From Calditrichia bacterium (GTDB lineage Bacteria > Calditrichota > Calditrichia > RBG-13-44-9 > J075), in NCBI GenBank assembly GCA_028284445.1, contig JANQRS010000032.1, forward strand, positions 99,918 through 163,917: a DNA stretch of 64,000 nucleotides, read 5' to 3'. Every line of letters starts with the position of its first letter. The first letter of the stretch is position 1. This document shows, one piece after another, positions 35,009 to 44,692 of the stretch. The notes below the pieces were generated by a model. That model saw only the letters and a program-made list of their open reading frames with translations, did no database searches and was not told the origin of the DNA. The translations under genes were made by a program, and so were the position numbers.

Positions 35009-36457
35009 ATGAGCAAGATTTCGCGATATATTGTGAAGGAGCATATCGGGCCGTTCAGCTTTTCGCTGGCCGTGATCATGTTCGTGTTTGTGATAAAGTT
35101 TATATTGCAATATATCGGCAAAATATTTGGAAAAGGCCTGCCTTTTCTGACAATTTTCGAATTTATTTATCTCAATCTTGCCTGGATGTTGGCGCTGGCT
35201 GTGCCTATGTCCGTTTTGATCGCTTCATTGATGGCTTTCGGTCGCCTTTCCGCAGACAACGAAATCACCATTCTGAAGTCTAGTGGCATAAACCTGTACC
35301 GCATTATCCGCCCGGCTCTTGCCGCCGCCGCGGTACTCACGCTGACAATGATATGGTATAATGATCAGGTATTGCCGGACTTCAACCATCGCGCCCGCAA
35401 GCTCTTCAAATCAATCACCGAAAAGAAGCCCACGTTTAGCCTGGAAGAAGGCCTCTACTTCCAGAAGGCCAGCTATCAAATCCTGGTAGAAAACATTGAA
35501 CGCTCTGAAGGCGAGGAAGGTTTGCCTTCGGGAAATATTGTTGAGCCCAATTTCAATAACGGCGATGCGGACCGCCTTCGCCATATCACCATCTTCCACG
35601 CAAATGGTCAACAGCAGCAACAGCGCACCATTATTGCCGATCATGGCTACCTGGTTTTTGATAAAGGCCGTGCGCAATTGATCTTCCACCTTTTCGATGG
35701 CGAGATACATGAAGTAAACAATCGTGATTTTTCCGAATATCGCACCATCGACTTTGATCGCACTGTATTTAATATCCCTGCGGGTGACCTCATCTGGCAG
35801 GATTCGGTTAATGTCCAACGCGGTGACCGCGAAATGAACATCGCGATGATGCAAAAGAAAGTCGGCGAATTTCGCAAGTCGATAGAAGACGAAAAGGAGC
35901 GAAGCATCAAATCACTGGAAAACTTTGTGCCGACGCCAGACGATGTCAACGAATGGATGGGGGTCGAGCCGGTTACGGCGTTCAATCCGAGCAAGGCGGA
36001 ACGCCGCATCAGCGTTTCCAAGGCCGCGCGTAAGGCCCAGTCGACTTTTCAAACCCTGCAATCCAGTGTTAACAGTCGCAACTATTTTGGCAAGCAGATT
36101 TCCCGCTACCAGGTTGAAATTCAGAAGAAATATTCCATCCCTGTTGCCTGCATCGTTTTTGTCCTGATTGGCGCACCGCTGGGCATCCGCTCTCGCAAGG
36201 GCTCGATTGGTATGGGTGTGGGTATGAGTGTGGGATTTTTCCTGCTGTATTGGGTTTGTCTGATCGGCGGTGAGGACCTTGCCGACAAGCAAATTGTTGA
36301 CCCCCGTCTGGCAATGTGGTTTCCGAATATCCTGGTAGGATCGCTGGGCGCATACCTCACTTACAAGACGGTTAAAGAAACGACGTTTATAAACTGGTCT
36401 GGAATGCGTAATTTCTTCAGTTTCTTCCGCCGTAAAAAGACAGCCGAGAACAGTTGA
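35009..36457 (+). CDS. lptF: LPS export permease LptF-type
   Basis: A 482-residue YjgP/YjgQ family inner-membrane permease. The N-terminal half has MSKISRYIVKEHIGPFSFS, then helices to about residue 120 (MSVLIASLMAFGRLSADNEI is a family motif), followed by a periplasmic domain (residues about 120-330) and three C-terminal helices (FVLIGAPLGIRSRKGSIGMG). It works with LptG and LptB (not here) to pull LPS from the inner membrane. One base separates its stop from the next gene. The assignment of F versus G is by order only. No Shine-Dalgarno sequence is obvious. Confidence 0.9.
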   Translation: MSKISRYIVKEHIGPFSFSLAVIMFVFVIKFILQYIGKIFGKGLPFLTIFEFIYLNLAWMLALAVPMSVLIASLMAFGRLSADNEITILKSSGINLYRIIRPALAAAAVLTLTMIWYNDQVLPDFNHRARKLFKSITEKKPTFSLEEGLYFQKASYQILVENIERSEGEEGLPSGNIVEPNFNNGDADRLRHITIFHANGQQQQQRTIIADHGYLVFDKGRAQLIFHLFDGEIHEVNNRDFSEYRTIDFDRTVFNIPAGDLIWQDSVNVQRGDREMNIAMMQKKVGEFRKSIEDEKERSIKSLENFVPTPDDVNEWMGVEPVTAFNPSKAERRISVSKAARKAQSTFQTLQSSVNSRNYFGKQISRYQVEIQKKYSIPVACIVFVLIGAPLGIRSRKGSIGMGVGMSVGFFLLYWVCLIGGEDLADKQIVDPRLAMWFPNILVGSLGAYLTYKTVKETTFINWSGMRNFFSFFRRKKTAENS

Positions 36458-36458
36458 C

Positions 36459-37544
36459 ATGACCATTCTCGATCGCTACATCATCAAGAAGTTCATGACC
36501 ATCCTGCTTTATGCCAGCCTGTCATTCGTAGTCATTTTTGTGGTTGTGGACCTCATAGAGAATCTCAACAAGTTTCTGAGCAATAAGGCCGATTTTTGGC
36601 TTTCCTTCAAATATTACATTTACTACATCCCCTACATCATTGTGTTGACGCTACCGGTCAACATGCTGCTGAGCAGCCTCTTTTCACTGGGCTCCATGAC
36701 GCACCACAATGAGTTGACAGCCTCGTTAACGGCCGGTATCAGCCTCTATCGTGTTGTCATGCCGATACTTGCAGTGGCATTTTTGATCAGTATTGCAGCC
36801 GGCATTTTTGGCGAAACAGTTGTGCCGGAAACCAACCAGCGCCGCTGGGACATCTGGCTATATGAAATCCGCAAGAAAAAGCGCCCGACAGCCGGCACCA
36901 GCAGGGATATTGCCGTTCAGGACATCGGCAATTTCCAGATGAACATTCAGTACTATAACGGCCGGAAGAATAAAGCCACAAAGGTGAATATTGTCCGCGT
37001 TGAGAACAACGCTGTTCTGGAACGCTGGGACGCCAAGTTCATGATTTGGCATCCGGATAGCACCCGCTGGAAAATGCACGAGCTGACGCATCGCTTATTC
37101 TCTGATAGTGGTGAGGTTACCGCAAGCTACGACTCACTATGGTATAGCAACAAAAGCATTGTTACGCCGGAAGACTTACTGGAACTGGAGATCAAGCCGG
37201 AAGAGATGAGCTATATGGAGTTGCGAGGCTTTGTGGACAAGATGCTGGACCTCGGGGCTGATGCCCGGAAATGGCTGGTCGACCTGCATATGAAGGTCTC
37301 CTACCCATTTGCCAATTTCATTATTGTTCTATTTGGTGCACCGCTGGCATCTATTAAGCGGCGCAGCGGAAACGGCGTTGGTTTCGCAATCGCATTATTG
37401 ATCAGCTTTGTCTATTTTGCCTTTATGCGTTCCGGCCAGGTATTGGGACATAACGGCACGCTTGAACCTTGGCTGGGCGCCTGGATGGGCAATATTGTTT
37501 TTCTTGTTGGGGGCGTTGTGCTGATGTTGTGGGTACGAAAATAA
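36459..37544 (+). CDS. lptG: LPS export permease LptG-type
   Basis: A 361-residue partner permease: MTILDRYIIKKFMTILLYAS is the typical start, the family motif SLFSLGSMTHHNELTASLTA follows, and the C-terminus has FANFIIVLFGAPLASIKRRS, SGNGVGFAIALL and a final helix. The periplasmic beta-jellyroll domain lies at about residues 125-270. It starts one base after the lptF stop, so the genes are coupled. Its stop overlaps the left arm of a hairpin at 37543-37596, which probably terminates the operon. Confidence 0.9.
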   Translation: MTILDRYIIKKFMTILLYASLSFVVIFVVVDLIENLNKFLSNKADFWLSFKYYIYYIPYIIVLTLPVNMLLSSLFSLGSMTHHNELTASLTAGISLYRVVMPILAVAFLISIAAGIFGETVVPETNQRRWDIWLYEIRKKKRPTAGTSRDIAVQDIGNFQMNIQYYNGRKNKATKVNIVRVENNAVLERWDAKFMIWHPDSTRWKMHELTHRLFSDSGEVTASYDSLWYSNKSIVTPEDLLELEIKPEEMSYMELRGFVDKMLDLGADARKWLVDLHMKVSYPFANFIIVLFGAPLASIKRRSGNGVGFAIALLISFVYFAFMRSGQVLGHNGTLEPWLGAWMGNIVFLVGGVVLMLWVRK

Positions 37545-37596
37545 ATTCCAAATTCCAATCAGAAGTAAAAGTGTGTTCTATCGGAATTTGGAATTT
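37543..37596. terminator. Bidirectional terminator-like inverted repeat
   Basis: AAATTCCAAATTCC (37543-37556) and GGAATTTGGAATTT (37583-37596) are perfect 14-base arms with a 26-base loop. T-runs follow the stem in both directions (TTTTTCT rightward, ATTTTCG leftward). It sits between convergent lptG and the beta-helix gene. Confidence 0.75.
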
Positions 37597-37609
37597 TTCT
37601 CCTACCAGT

Positions 37610-39691
37610 TCATCGAAGCAAAATCATTTTTCGTGTCTGGCTAAAACCATCACCTGAAACCAATCGATAAAAGTAAACGCCACTGGATTGCTCTCCCCCC
37701 TGCCAAACAAATTGATGTGCACCGGCATTCAGCCGCCCGGAAACCAGCGTAGCAACTTCCTGTCCCAACATATTAAAGACCGTTAATGTAACAACGCTTG
37801 CTTTCGACATTGTAAGAGCAATCACCGTTTCCGGATTAAAAGGATTGGGGTAGTTCTGATACAAGCGATAACCGCTAATGATGGGGCGATCAGCAACATC
37901 ATGGATACCGGTCAGTGGGCAGGTTGAATCCGACACCACACCGGGTCCACCGTAAGCGCCAATATCGTTAGTAATACTGCCAAGTGCCGGCGGGCAGGCA
38001 TTTCCGGGAGCAGATGCGTTTTCCGGATCATAATAGGCCGCGTCCGGGTTTCCGGCATCCACTGCCGGCGAAGTAGCAGTCAGAAAATAATCGATCGTAT
38101 CCGCAAAGAGCGGGTCGGCGTCAATATTACCAGTGCCTTCGAATCCGCCTTCGATATCGGACCAGGTAACGGTGAGGCTGGTGTCGGCCAGGTTATGGAT
38201 CTGAGGTGAACCAACGTTTGCGGTATTTCCATATACAATGTTGTTCATCGCGGTTGTTGTTCCCTCCACATACATTCCGCCGCCATTTCGTTCTGCATGA
38301 TTCCCGACAAAGGTATTATTGGTAACTTTCGTACCAGATTGCCGCCTTCGTTTTCTTATAGCGTCGATGGTTTGTTGCAAAATATCGTTATAGGTCTCAG
38401 TCCCCAGGGTCAAACCCAAAGCCTGGTATCTAAGCTTTTGCTCTGCTTGCGGATTGGCACTGACATTATCGAGCGCCATTCCTCCGCCGTTTTCAGCCGC
38501 ATTGTTGAGAAACAGGTTATTGTGAATCCTGGAATTAACGCTTTCGAATTCCGACAATCCCCCGCCGGAAGTGCTGCAAGTATTACCAATGAAACGGTTA
38601 TTACTAATCGGTAGATCTTGAGTAAGAACAGTAAGCAACCCGCCATCGGAACCCTCGGAATGGTTGTCGGCAATCAGGTTCCCGGTAAAAGCACTCGTCA
38701 AGCTCGAAAGCAGAAAGCGCACTCCACCGGCAATTTTAAAACCGGCGCCGCTAACACTATTTCCGATGACCTGATTGTTATGAAAATTGGCGTTTGTCCA
38801 AATCAAATCAACACCGCCGCCAAGAGCAAAGACGCCGTTCATATCTGCAATTGCTTGATTCCCGAAAATAACATTATCAAATACTTCTACCGTGATATAG
38901 GTTGCCTGCCAGAAGCAGGAAAGTCCACCGCCGAAAGCGCCTACAACATCACCTGCAGGGCCAACGGCTTTCGCCACGTTATCATGGACATTATTGCCAG
39001 AGATAACGCCATTGGCATGAAAAAAGATACCACCGCCATACGCCTGAATGTTTGCATAAACACGGTTGTTAGAAACAGTATTGTTTTTTATAACTGATGT
39101 GAGTGGCGTGCCTACTGTAAAAATTGAACCTGCGGAGATGCCACCGCCGCTGGCAAAATCGCTGCTGGTTCTTAAACCAACAACGTCATTACCGGTAATG
39201 ATATTATGGGTAATTTTCGCTCCATATTCAGACAATATTCCCCCGCCCCTCCGGGATCCCTCTGCCAAAAGGGTACCGGTGCCTCCGGTAATCGTAAACC
39301 CGGTCAACACAGAATTGGTATCCTCATTTGCAGTGAAATAAACGACCGACCCGCTGTCAGCGTTCGCTGGCTGACTACCGTTGATGATCGTATTGGCAAT
39401 ATGATTTGCATCTCCATCCAGGATGAAATGACTGGCAACGGTAATTGCCTTGCCATTAAAGCGGATATTTTCAAAATATGTACTGTCTGCAACCAATACA
39501 GTGTCGCCATCGACGGCAGCATCAATAGCGGCTTGAATGGTAGGATATTCTTGTGGAACGCTAATGATCGTTAAAGACGCCATTCGATCGGGATTTGTAG
39601 CTTTTTGAGGCGCTTGCCGGGCCAGCGCGATAAGACCCAATACGAAAAAGAATGCCACGAAAGTGAATTTGAATAGTGATTTGACAGTCAT
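37610..39691 (-). CDS. Secreted right-handed beta-helix protein with sorting domain
   Basis: A 693-residue exported protein. Signal peptide at the start (FTFVAFFFVLGLIALA). DTVLVADSTYFENIRFNGK opens a parallel beta-helix of the polymorphic-outer-membrane or pectate-lyase-like kind, with repeated GGGI/GGGL turns (GGTGTLLAEGSRRGGGILSE, NRVYANIQAYGGGIFFHANG). The C-terminal 85 residues are a sorting domain: QNYPNPFNPETVIALTMS, FNMLGQEVATLV, GEQSSGVYFYR. Inserted acidic or catalytic residues of a lyase are not apparent. The protein is probably a surface adhesin or carbohydrate-binding protein, which is inference. It converges on lptG. Confidence 0.88.
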   Translation of the reverse strand: MTVKSLFKFTFVAFFFVLGLIALARQAPQKATNPDRMASLTIISVPQEYPTIQAAIDAAVDGDTVLVADSTYFENIRFNGKAITVASHFILDGDANHIANTIINGSQPANADSGSVVYFTANEDTNSVLTGFTITGGTGTLLAEGSRRGGGILSEYGAKITHNIITGNDVVGLRTSSDFASGGGISAGSIFTVGTPLTSVIKNNTVSNNRVYANIQAYGGGIFFHANGVISGNNVHDNVAKAVGPAGDVVGAFGGGLSCFWQATYITVEVFDNVIFGNQAIADMNGVFALGGGVDLIWTNANFHNNQVIGNSVSGAGFKIAGGVRFLLSSLTSAFTGNLIADNHSEGSDGGLLTVLTQDLPISNNRFIGNTCSTSGGGLSEFESVNSRIHNNLFLNNAAENGGGMALDNVSANPQAEQKLRYQALGLTLGTETYNDILQQTIDAIRKRRRQSGTKVTNNTFVGNHAERNGGGMYVEGTTTAMNNIVYGNTANVGSPQIHNLADTSLTVTWSDIEGGFEGTGNIDADPLFADTIDYFLTATSPAVDAGNPDAAYYDPENASAPGNACPPALGSITNDIGAYGGPGVVSDSTCPLTGIHDVADRPIISGYRLYQNYPNPFNPETVIALTMSKASVVTLTVFNMLGQEVATLVSGRLNAGAHQFVWQGGEQSSGVYFYRLVSGDGFSQTRKMILLR

Positions 39692-39762
39692 AATCCCCCC
39701 ACATTAGATTTGGCTTACTTTCCAGGATAAGATCAATTTTATTAAGATCTTACACCTATTCC

Positions 39763-39790
39763 GTAACAGTATTGAATTAGATACTGTTAC
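39763..39790. repeat. Perfect 10-bp inverted repeat
   Basis: GTAACAGTAT (39763-39772) and ATACTGTTAC (39781-39790) flank eight bases. It lies about 70 bases upstream of the beta-helix gene start and could be a regulatory operator. No known family was matched. Confidence 0.75.
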
Positions 39791-40074
39791 ATAAAGAGAG
39801 GGGTATAACGACTCGGGATACTCATATCTGAGTAAGTTTATATGGATAATATTTTATACATGCGTTCACAAGTTGAACCCATGCGGCCAGAACCGGAACC
39901 TAAAGGTTATAAATTTTCCGTGCAGAGGTAACAGAAAATGACCTGTTCGGTACCAAATGATGAGGGGCGAAATTTTGCGACTTGATGGTTGGCAGAACGG
40001 AAGGAAACCACGAATTGACACCGTTCTTTATACTAATGGTCAATCCGCGGCGTTTTATTGCGAAGTTACCTGGC
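39791..40074. other. Gene-free remainder of the 39692-40074 gap
   Basis: Mixed AT-rich sequence between the beta-helix gene and the Fn3 protein, both leftward. No coding frame or known RNA motif was recognised; the inverted repeat at 39763 is listed above. A 74-codon frame crosses it but lacks a ribosome site. Confidence 0.5.
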
Positions 40075-40962
40075 TTAAAAAATCAGCACGACTCGTCCAC
40101 TGGCAACACGCTTGCCGGTATCGTTTTTCACAATGTAGACGTACACGCCGCTGCCAAGAGCACGATTATCTGCTCTATTGATGTCCCAACGCAACGCCGG
40201 CGGACGTTCAAAGCGTTCGCTTTCCCAAACCAATTGTCCGCTGAGATTAAATACGGCTACGGAGTTCCCCGGCAACAGCCCATCAAACAATACCGTTTGT
40301 CCGTCTGTGAGGCGGGCCGGATTGGGGTAGGCTATAACCACCTGGTCTTCCTGCTGCACTTGGCTGGCTTCACCAAGGGTTGTGAAGGTTGTGTCTGTAG
40401 ATGCCAGCACGTTGCCGCTGGGGTCCAAAGAGAGACAGCTAAAAAAGTAGGTTGTTCCACTCTCCAAATTATCGAGTGTGACCGAGTGATCGGTGACCGC
40501 ATTGGTAGATAATGGCGAATATTGATCGAGAAACAGGGTGCCGTAAATAACCTGTGATTGATAGGCTTCCGGTGTCCGCCAGGAAATTGTAACTGTGGTG
40601 GTATCCACAGTCGGCAGGCTTACGTTTAGATCAGCAATTTCCCCCCACTTTGAGGCTGATAAATCACTGCTCAAACTAAAATCATTGCGGGCACGCACGC
40701 TGTAATAATAGCGCTGTCCTTGCTGGACATCAAAATCATCAAAGAATGTCACTGAATTTGCCACCACTGCGATCGGCTCGTTTCCAAACGCATCCGGATT
40801 TAGCGAGCGAAACACCTGGTATTCGACAACATTGCCTTCCGGGTTCGCATCCCATTGAATCTTCAAATGAGGATTTTGCCCCAATGCCATCCCGGCATAC
40901 AACACGGCGATGATTGCGATCCGTAAAAGCATTGCAAGTTGTGCATTCAATAAGGCCTTCAT
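40075..40962 (-). CDS. Secreted fibronectin III protein with sorting domain
   Basis: A protein of about 295 residues. ATG at 40960-40962 follows GGAGG by 10 bases; the longer upstream frame is not supported. Signal segment: LLRIAIIAVLYAGMALGQ. Two fibronectin III-like units follow: LKIQWDANPEGNVVEYQV, YYYSVRARNDFSLSSDLS, then TVTISWRTPEAYQSQVIYG, SGTTYFFSCLSLDPSGN. The C-terminus is a short sorting-type domain: YPNPARLTDGQTVLFDGL, WDINRADNRALGSGVYVY. It is the smaller relative of the two giant proteins upstream (41266 and 44693) and, like them, ends in the K..V.I form. Confidence 0.82.
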   Translation of the reverse strand: MKALLNAQLAMLLRIAIIAVLYAGMALGQNPHLKIQWDANPEGNVVEYQVFRSLNPDAFGNEPIAVVANSVTFFDDFDVQQGQRYYYSVRARNDFSLSSDLSASKWGEIADLNVSLPTVDTTTVTISWRTPEAYQSQVIYGTLFLDQYSPLSTNAVTDHSVTLDNLESGTTYFFSCLSLDPSGNVLASTDTTFTTLGEASQVQQEDQVVIAYPNPARLTDGQTVLFDGLLPGNSVAVFNLSGQLVWESERFERPPALRWDINRADNRALGSGVYVYIVKNDTGKRVASGRVVLIF

Positions 40963-41139
40963 TACTAATTCCTCCGCGGGTAACAGCTGCTGCAACAGGT
41001 TTTGCATAGTCTCCATCGTAATTGCCGGCAGCAAAATATCCTATCGGACATTGACTTTCAAATTAACAAGAGTTTTTGCGATAATCTATCTATTTAAACA
41101 TCTCTGCCCAACCACACGTGACCGGGCTCGAAAAAGGCA

Positions 41140-41169
41140 AAGCGTCGATTTTCATAAAAATCGACGCTT
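41140..41169 (-). terminator. Intrinsic terminator after the 41266 gene
   Basis: AAGCGTCGATTTT and AAAAATCGACGCTT form a 13-base stem around CAT. Read leftward it continues TGCCTTTTTCG. It ends transcription of the giant protein gene that stops at 41266. Confidence 0.85.
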
Positions 41170-41265
41170 CTGCTATTGCAGACCTCCTTGCTCCTGTGAA
41201 ACCATCCCCCTGGATGTCATCTATTCACAGCAGATGCGATGCCTAAATATCATGTTCTTCGCTAT

Positions 41266-44200
41266 TTAGCGAATAAATACCACTTTCCCGGTATCAATTA
41301 CCTGCGATGACTGATCCTTCACAACGTAGATATAAAGTCCACTGGTCAATCCCAGCGCTTCATTATCAACGACGTTCAGACGGAATTGATTTTGGGATAA
41401 GCCCAGTTCTTGCTCAAACAACTTTGTGCCGACCAAATCAAAGAGCGCGATTGTCCGCGTGGTCTCCGGCAGATTGATGAATATCATCTCCCTATGCCCC
41501 TGACTGGGCTTGATCGGGTTCGGAAACACCACCACTTCATCGGTCGGAATGTTGGAGGACATTGACGGCGTGAAGGTCGAATCCTCGATCATCACGACCT
41601 GTCCGGTTTCATCCGTCACTCTTAAAGTGAAATGATAGAGCGCTTCGCTTTCCAGGTTAGCCAGCGTTAGTGTGTGCTGCGTCAGGAAATTGGTCAGACT
41701 GACAGTAATGATTTGCGATGGCGAATTCCAATAGCTGAAATCCACAGTCGACGGCAATTCAGTGGCGATACTCACCGACACGCGATCATCAGATGATGGC
41801 AGAATCGATAATGTTTCTATGTCGTTTCGGCGCTCAACCGTAATGGCAATCGACAACTGGTCACTCAAACCAAGCGGATCGGTTGCGGTGATATCCAGTG
41901 TGGATTCTCCAAACCAATCAGCATCAGGAAAAATATCTAGCCGATGGGTGGTCTCGTCATAAAATACGTTCATATTTGAGCCGGGATCAAAATCCATATC
42001 CAGCTCAGCAATGGTGTGAGTGCTATCGGTAATATATGTAACCAGGTTTAGACTCACTGTGCTATCCTCTGCCATTGTCAAGGTATTGAAGTAGTTGATG
42101 ACAGGTGCGGTGTTGTCAGCGGTATAAACTATGCGCACAGTGCTGGTATCGGAATCTCCGAAGGCATCGATCACCCGGAAAAAACCGGTTTGGGTACTGG
42201 CATTTGCCGAAGGATTAATACGAATAATCTTTTCAGCAAAATCGTCCCAGACAATCTCGAAATCCGTATAGCCCCAGAATTCCCAATCGAGGCTGCTGAC
42301 GTCATTGTCCACATCACTCGAGTAGAGCTTCAGATCGTATGTATTGTTACTGACCGGACTGACATAGAGATCACCCACGCTGGCAACCGGGCGGTCATTG
42401 ACCGGGTCAATGGTAACCATGATGGTATCTGATGCCGTTGTTTGGTCCGGTGCAGTAGCGATGGCAATCAGTTCATCCACGCCGTTCCAGTTCGCTTCAC
42501 GCGATCCAATGGTAATCTTGCGATTGCTGGCGCTGTAGTCGTATTCGATACCAGGGCCGGGCAGGAAGGTCCAGGTCAACTGTCCCGGTGCATATCCTGA
42601 AATTGTCACAACGGTATCCAACTGGATATCGTATGAGTTATCTTCGTCGAAGCGCACTGCCGGTGCATCAACGATAAAGATACTGCCGCTGCTTACCTGG
42701 ATGGTAATGTTAGCATTGTCACTTGCGTTGCCGGGGTCGGTAACGGTGAATGTGCCGCTCTCAGATGTCGCGCCATTCAATGGAGTCACACGAATCAGGC
42801 GATCCAGCTCATTTTCCCAATCAATCTGAAAGTCGCTGAAGTTGCTAAACGACCATTCCAGTTCGAGTGAAGTATTGTCGACGTCCACGGCATAGTTTTT
42901 CAAATCGATGATGTTGCTATCCGGATCTGCGGTCACAAACAGCGTTGTAATCGATATGCTCGGCGGATCATTTACTGCATCGATCGTCACCCGGAAAGTA
43001 TCGGTCACGGAACGCTGATCCGGTGCGGTCGCAGTAATCACAAAGTCATCCTGCCCAAACCAGTCAGCATCCTTGCTCTGAACCGTCAACAAGCGTGAGC
43101 TGGCATCGAAGCTATGCTCGAGGTTAGCGCCCGGTGCAAAGGTCCAGGCTAACTGCGATACCGGATGGCTAAAAATAGTCACAAAGTTATCTACCGATAC
43201 ATCCACGGACTGATCTTCATCGAACTGCTGGTCTGGAATTTCTACCAGGAAGACATCACCGGGATCGCTGGTAACGCGAATGGTCACCGGATCAGAATCG
43301 GACAAACCAGCCGGATCGCTGACTTGGAACGTGCCGGTTTCAGTGGTAAAGGTGTCCAACTGCGCAATTCGGACAATCTTGTTCGCCTCATCTTCCCAGG
43401 TAAATGAGAAGCGCGAAAAATTCTGAAATGTCCAGTCCAATTCAGTCACGGAATTGTCCGCATCAATCGCATAGGGCTTTAGATCGATGAGATTTTCATC
43501 CGGATTATCGCTGATGAACAATTCAGTAATACTCAATACCGGCGCATCGTTAATCGGGTTGATTGTTACCTGGAAGTTATCAGAGGCCGTTGCCTGATCG
43601 GGCGCCGTTGCAGTCGCAGTGATCTGACCGCTGCCGGACCAGTCCGGATTTTGCGAACGCACTTCAGCGATCCGCGTGCCCGTAGAATAGGTGATGTCCA
43701 AATCAAGGCCGTCATCGAAGCTCCAGGTGAGTTCCGATGGCGAAAAACCGGTGATCGTTACGACGGTATCCATAAAAATCTCATACACCCCGTCTTCATC
43801 AAATGTGATGTCCGGGATACTGACATCGAAAACCGGCGTGCTGTTATCGGAAAACGTAAAAGACAATGATCGCACATCTGTGAAACCGTCGGGATCTTCG
43901 ACACTTATATCGAAAGATGCGTTGCCCAAATATCCCGCGGGCGACGGCGATACGGTAATATCATTGCTTTCCACCGTAACAGTCACATTGTTTTCCTGAC
44001 TAACCGTAACCGTCAAATCACCGGTACTGTGATCCGGATCTGCTACCACGTTATCGATTGCGATAACGCTATCACTAACGACTATTCCAAGTGACAAGAG
44101 CACCTCTGGCAAACCAACCGATACAGCCGTTGTATATGGACTGATATTACCGGAAGAATCCAATGCCGCCACCCGGTAGTAATAGAGTGTTCCGGGTGTC

Positions 44201-44409
44201 AAATCGCGATCAACCATCGTTGTTGCCGGATGGAACACATAATCAAGAATTTCATATGCCGACGTGGAATTTTCCGATCTTTGAACAGCATAACGATATA
44301 TATCAGGGTCTGTATTTTGATCCCAAAGCACATTCAGTGAGTCTGTCTGTGCTGCTAACGGGCTAAGCATTAGCCCGACAATGAAAACAACAATTCCTAT
44401 ATTTCTCAA
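41266..44409 (-). CDS. Giant secreted protein with cadherin-like repeats, shorter paralogue
   Basis: A 1047-residue exported protein. After the signal peptide it has a fibronectin III unit (LWDQNTDPDIYRYAVQRSE). Then a module of about 195 residues is repeated three times, each beginning with an xxPDxxFDED word: ITFDEDGVYEIFMDTVV, QQFDEDQSVDVSVDNFV, VRFDEDNSYDIQLDTVV, plus a fourth half-copy (TLTMAEDSTVSL). Each module has ATAPDQ...TASDTF and NDPPS/NDAPV words typical of cadherin-like or Ig-like tandem domains. The end is a sorting domain (VVFPNPIKPSQGHREMIFIN, ALGLTSGLYIYVV). It is a paralogue of the 44693 gene, which has one module more. Confidence 0.85.
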   Translation of the reverse strand: MRNIGIVVFIVGLMLSPLAAQTDSLNVLWDQNTDPDIYRYAVQRSENSTSAYEILDYVFHPATTMVDRDLTPGTLYYYRVAALDSSGNISPYTTAVSVGLPEVLLSLGIVVSDSVIAIDNVVADPDHSTGDLTVTVSQENNVTVTVESNDITVSPSPAGYLGNASFDISVEDPDGFTDVRSLSFTFSDNSTPVFDVSIPDITFDEDGVYEIFMDTVVTITGFSPSELTWSFDDGLDLDITYSTGTRIAEVRSQNPDWSGSGQITATATAPDQATASDNFQVTINPINDAPVLSITELFISDNPDENLIDLKPYAIDADNSVTELDWTFQNFSRFSFTWEDEANKIVRIAQLDTFTTETGTFQVSDPAGLSDSDPVTIRVTSDPGDVFLVEIPDQQFDEDQSVDVSVDNFVTIFSHPVSQLAWTFAPGANLEHSFDASSRLLTVQSKDADWFGQDDFVITATAPDQRSVTDTFRVTIDAVNDPPSISITTLFVTADPDSNIIDLKNYAVDVDNTSLELEWSFSNFSDFQIDWENELDRLIRVTPLNGATSESGTFTVTDPGNASDNANITIQVSSGSIFIVDAPAVRFDEDNSYDIQLDTVVTISGYAPGQLTWTFLPGPGIEYDYSASNRKITIGSREANWNGVDELIAIATAPDQTTASDTIMVTIDPVNDRPVASVGDLYVSPVSNNTYDLKLYSSDVDNDVSSLDWEFWGYTDFEIVWDDFAEKIIRINPSANASTQTGFFRVIDAFGDSDTSTVRIVYTADNTAPVINYFNTLTMAEDSTVSLNLVTYITDSTHTIAELDMDFDPGSNMNVFYDETTHRLDIFPDADWFGESTLDITATDPLGLSDQLSIAITVERRNDIETLSILPSSDDRVSVSIATELPSTVDFSYWNSPSQIITVSLTNFLTQHTLTLANLESEALYHFTLRVTDETGQVVMIEDSTFTPSMSSNIPTDEVVVFPNPIKPSQGHREMIFINLPETTRTIALFDLVGTKLFEQELGLSQNQFRLNVVDNEALGLTSGLYIYVVKDQSSQVIDTGKVVFIR

Positions 44410-44544
44410 GCGATATCCCTCTCAGCTTAATTTCGAGCGTAGTATTGCAAAAATGCTGCCATATTGTAAAACCCAATAAAATGAGGCATTTCGGAAGGCA
44501 AGTTCGGTGGCTGGGCAAATATTGCTCACAAAGGCGAGAAGCGG

Positions 44545-44620
44545 CGTCAGGGTGCTACGCACCTGTCAGGACACTACGTGTCGGTCAGCGCTTCGCACGT
44601 CAGCTCACTGCGTTCGCGTA
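44545..44620. repeat. Array of small hairpins separated by GTCAG
   Basis: GGTGCtacGCACC (44551-44563), GACACtacGTGTC (44570-44582) and weaker GCttcGC-type loops lie in a row, separated by GTCAG words at 44546, 44565, 44584 and 44599. The spacing is 19, 19 and 15 bases, so the array is semi-periodic. Confidence 0.75.
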
Positions 44621-44664
44621 ACATCCCCCTTTATCTCCCTTCGAAGGGGGATAAAGGGGGATGT
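44621..44664. repeat. CATCCCCCT-type palindrome, copy 5
   Basis: ACATCCCCCTTTATCTCCC, TTCGAA centre, GGGGGATAAAGGGGGATGT. The inner stem TTTAT pairs with ATAAA. It lies just past the stop of the 44693 gene. Confidence 0.9.
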
Positions 44665-44692
44665 CTCGTGTGTTGAAATGGTCAGGTAGATG

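Larger units (their letters stand above)
44410..44692. other. 283-base gap with mini-hairpins
   Basis: The stretch holds an array of small palindromes at 44545-44620 (listed separately) and the CATCCCCCT-type copy 5 at 44621-44664. No coding sequence is supported. Promoter sequence of the 41266 gene must lie near 44420-44480. Confidence 0.6.

Noticed and set aside
35912..36466. A 184-codon minus-strand frame with a THTHTHTH word
   Set aside because: It is antisense to lptF, and the repeat comes from GTGTGGGT-like bases in that gene.
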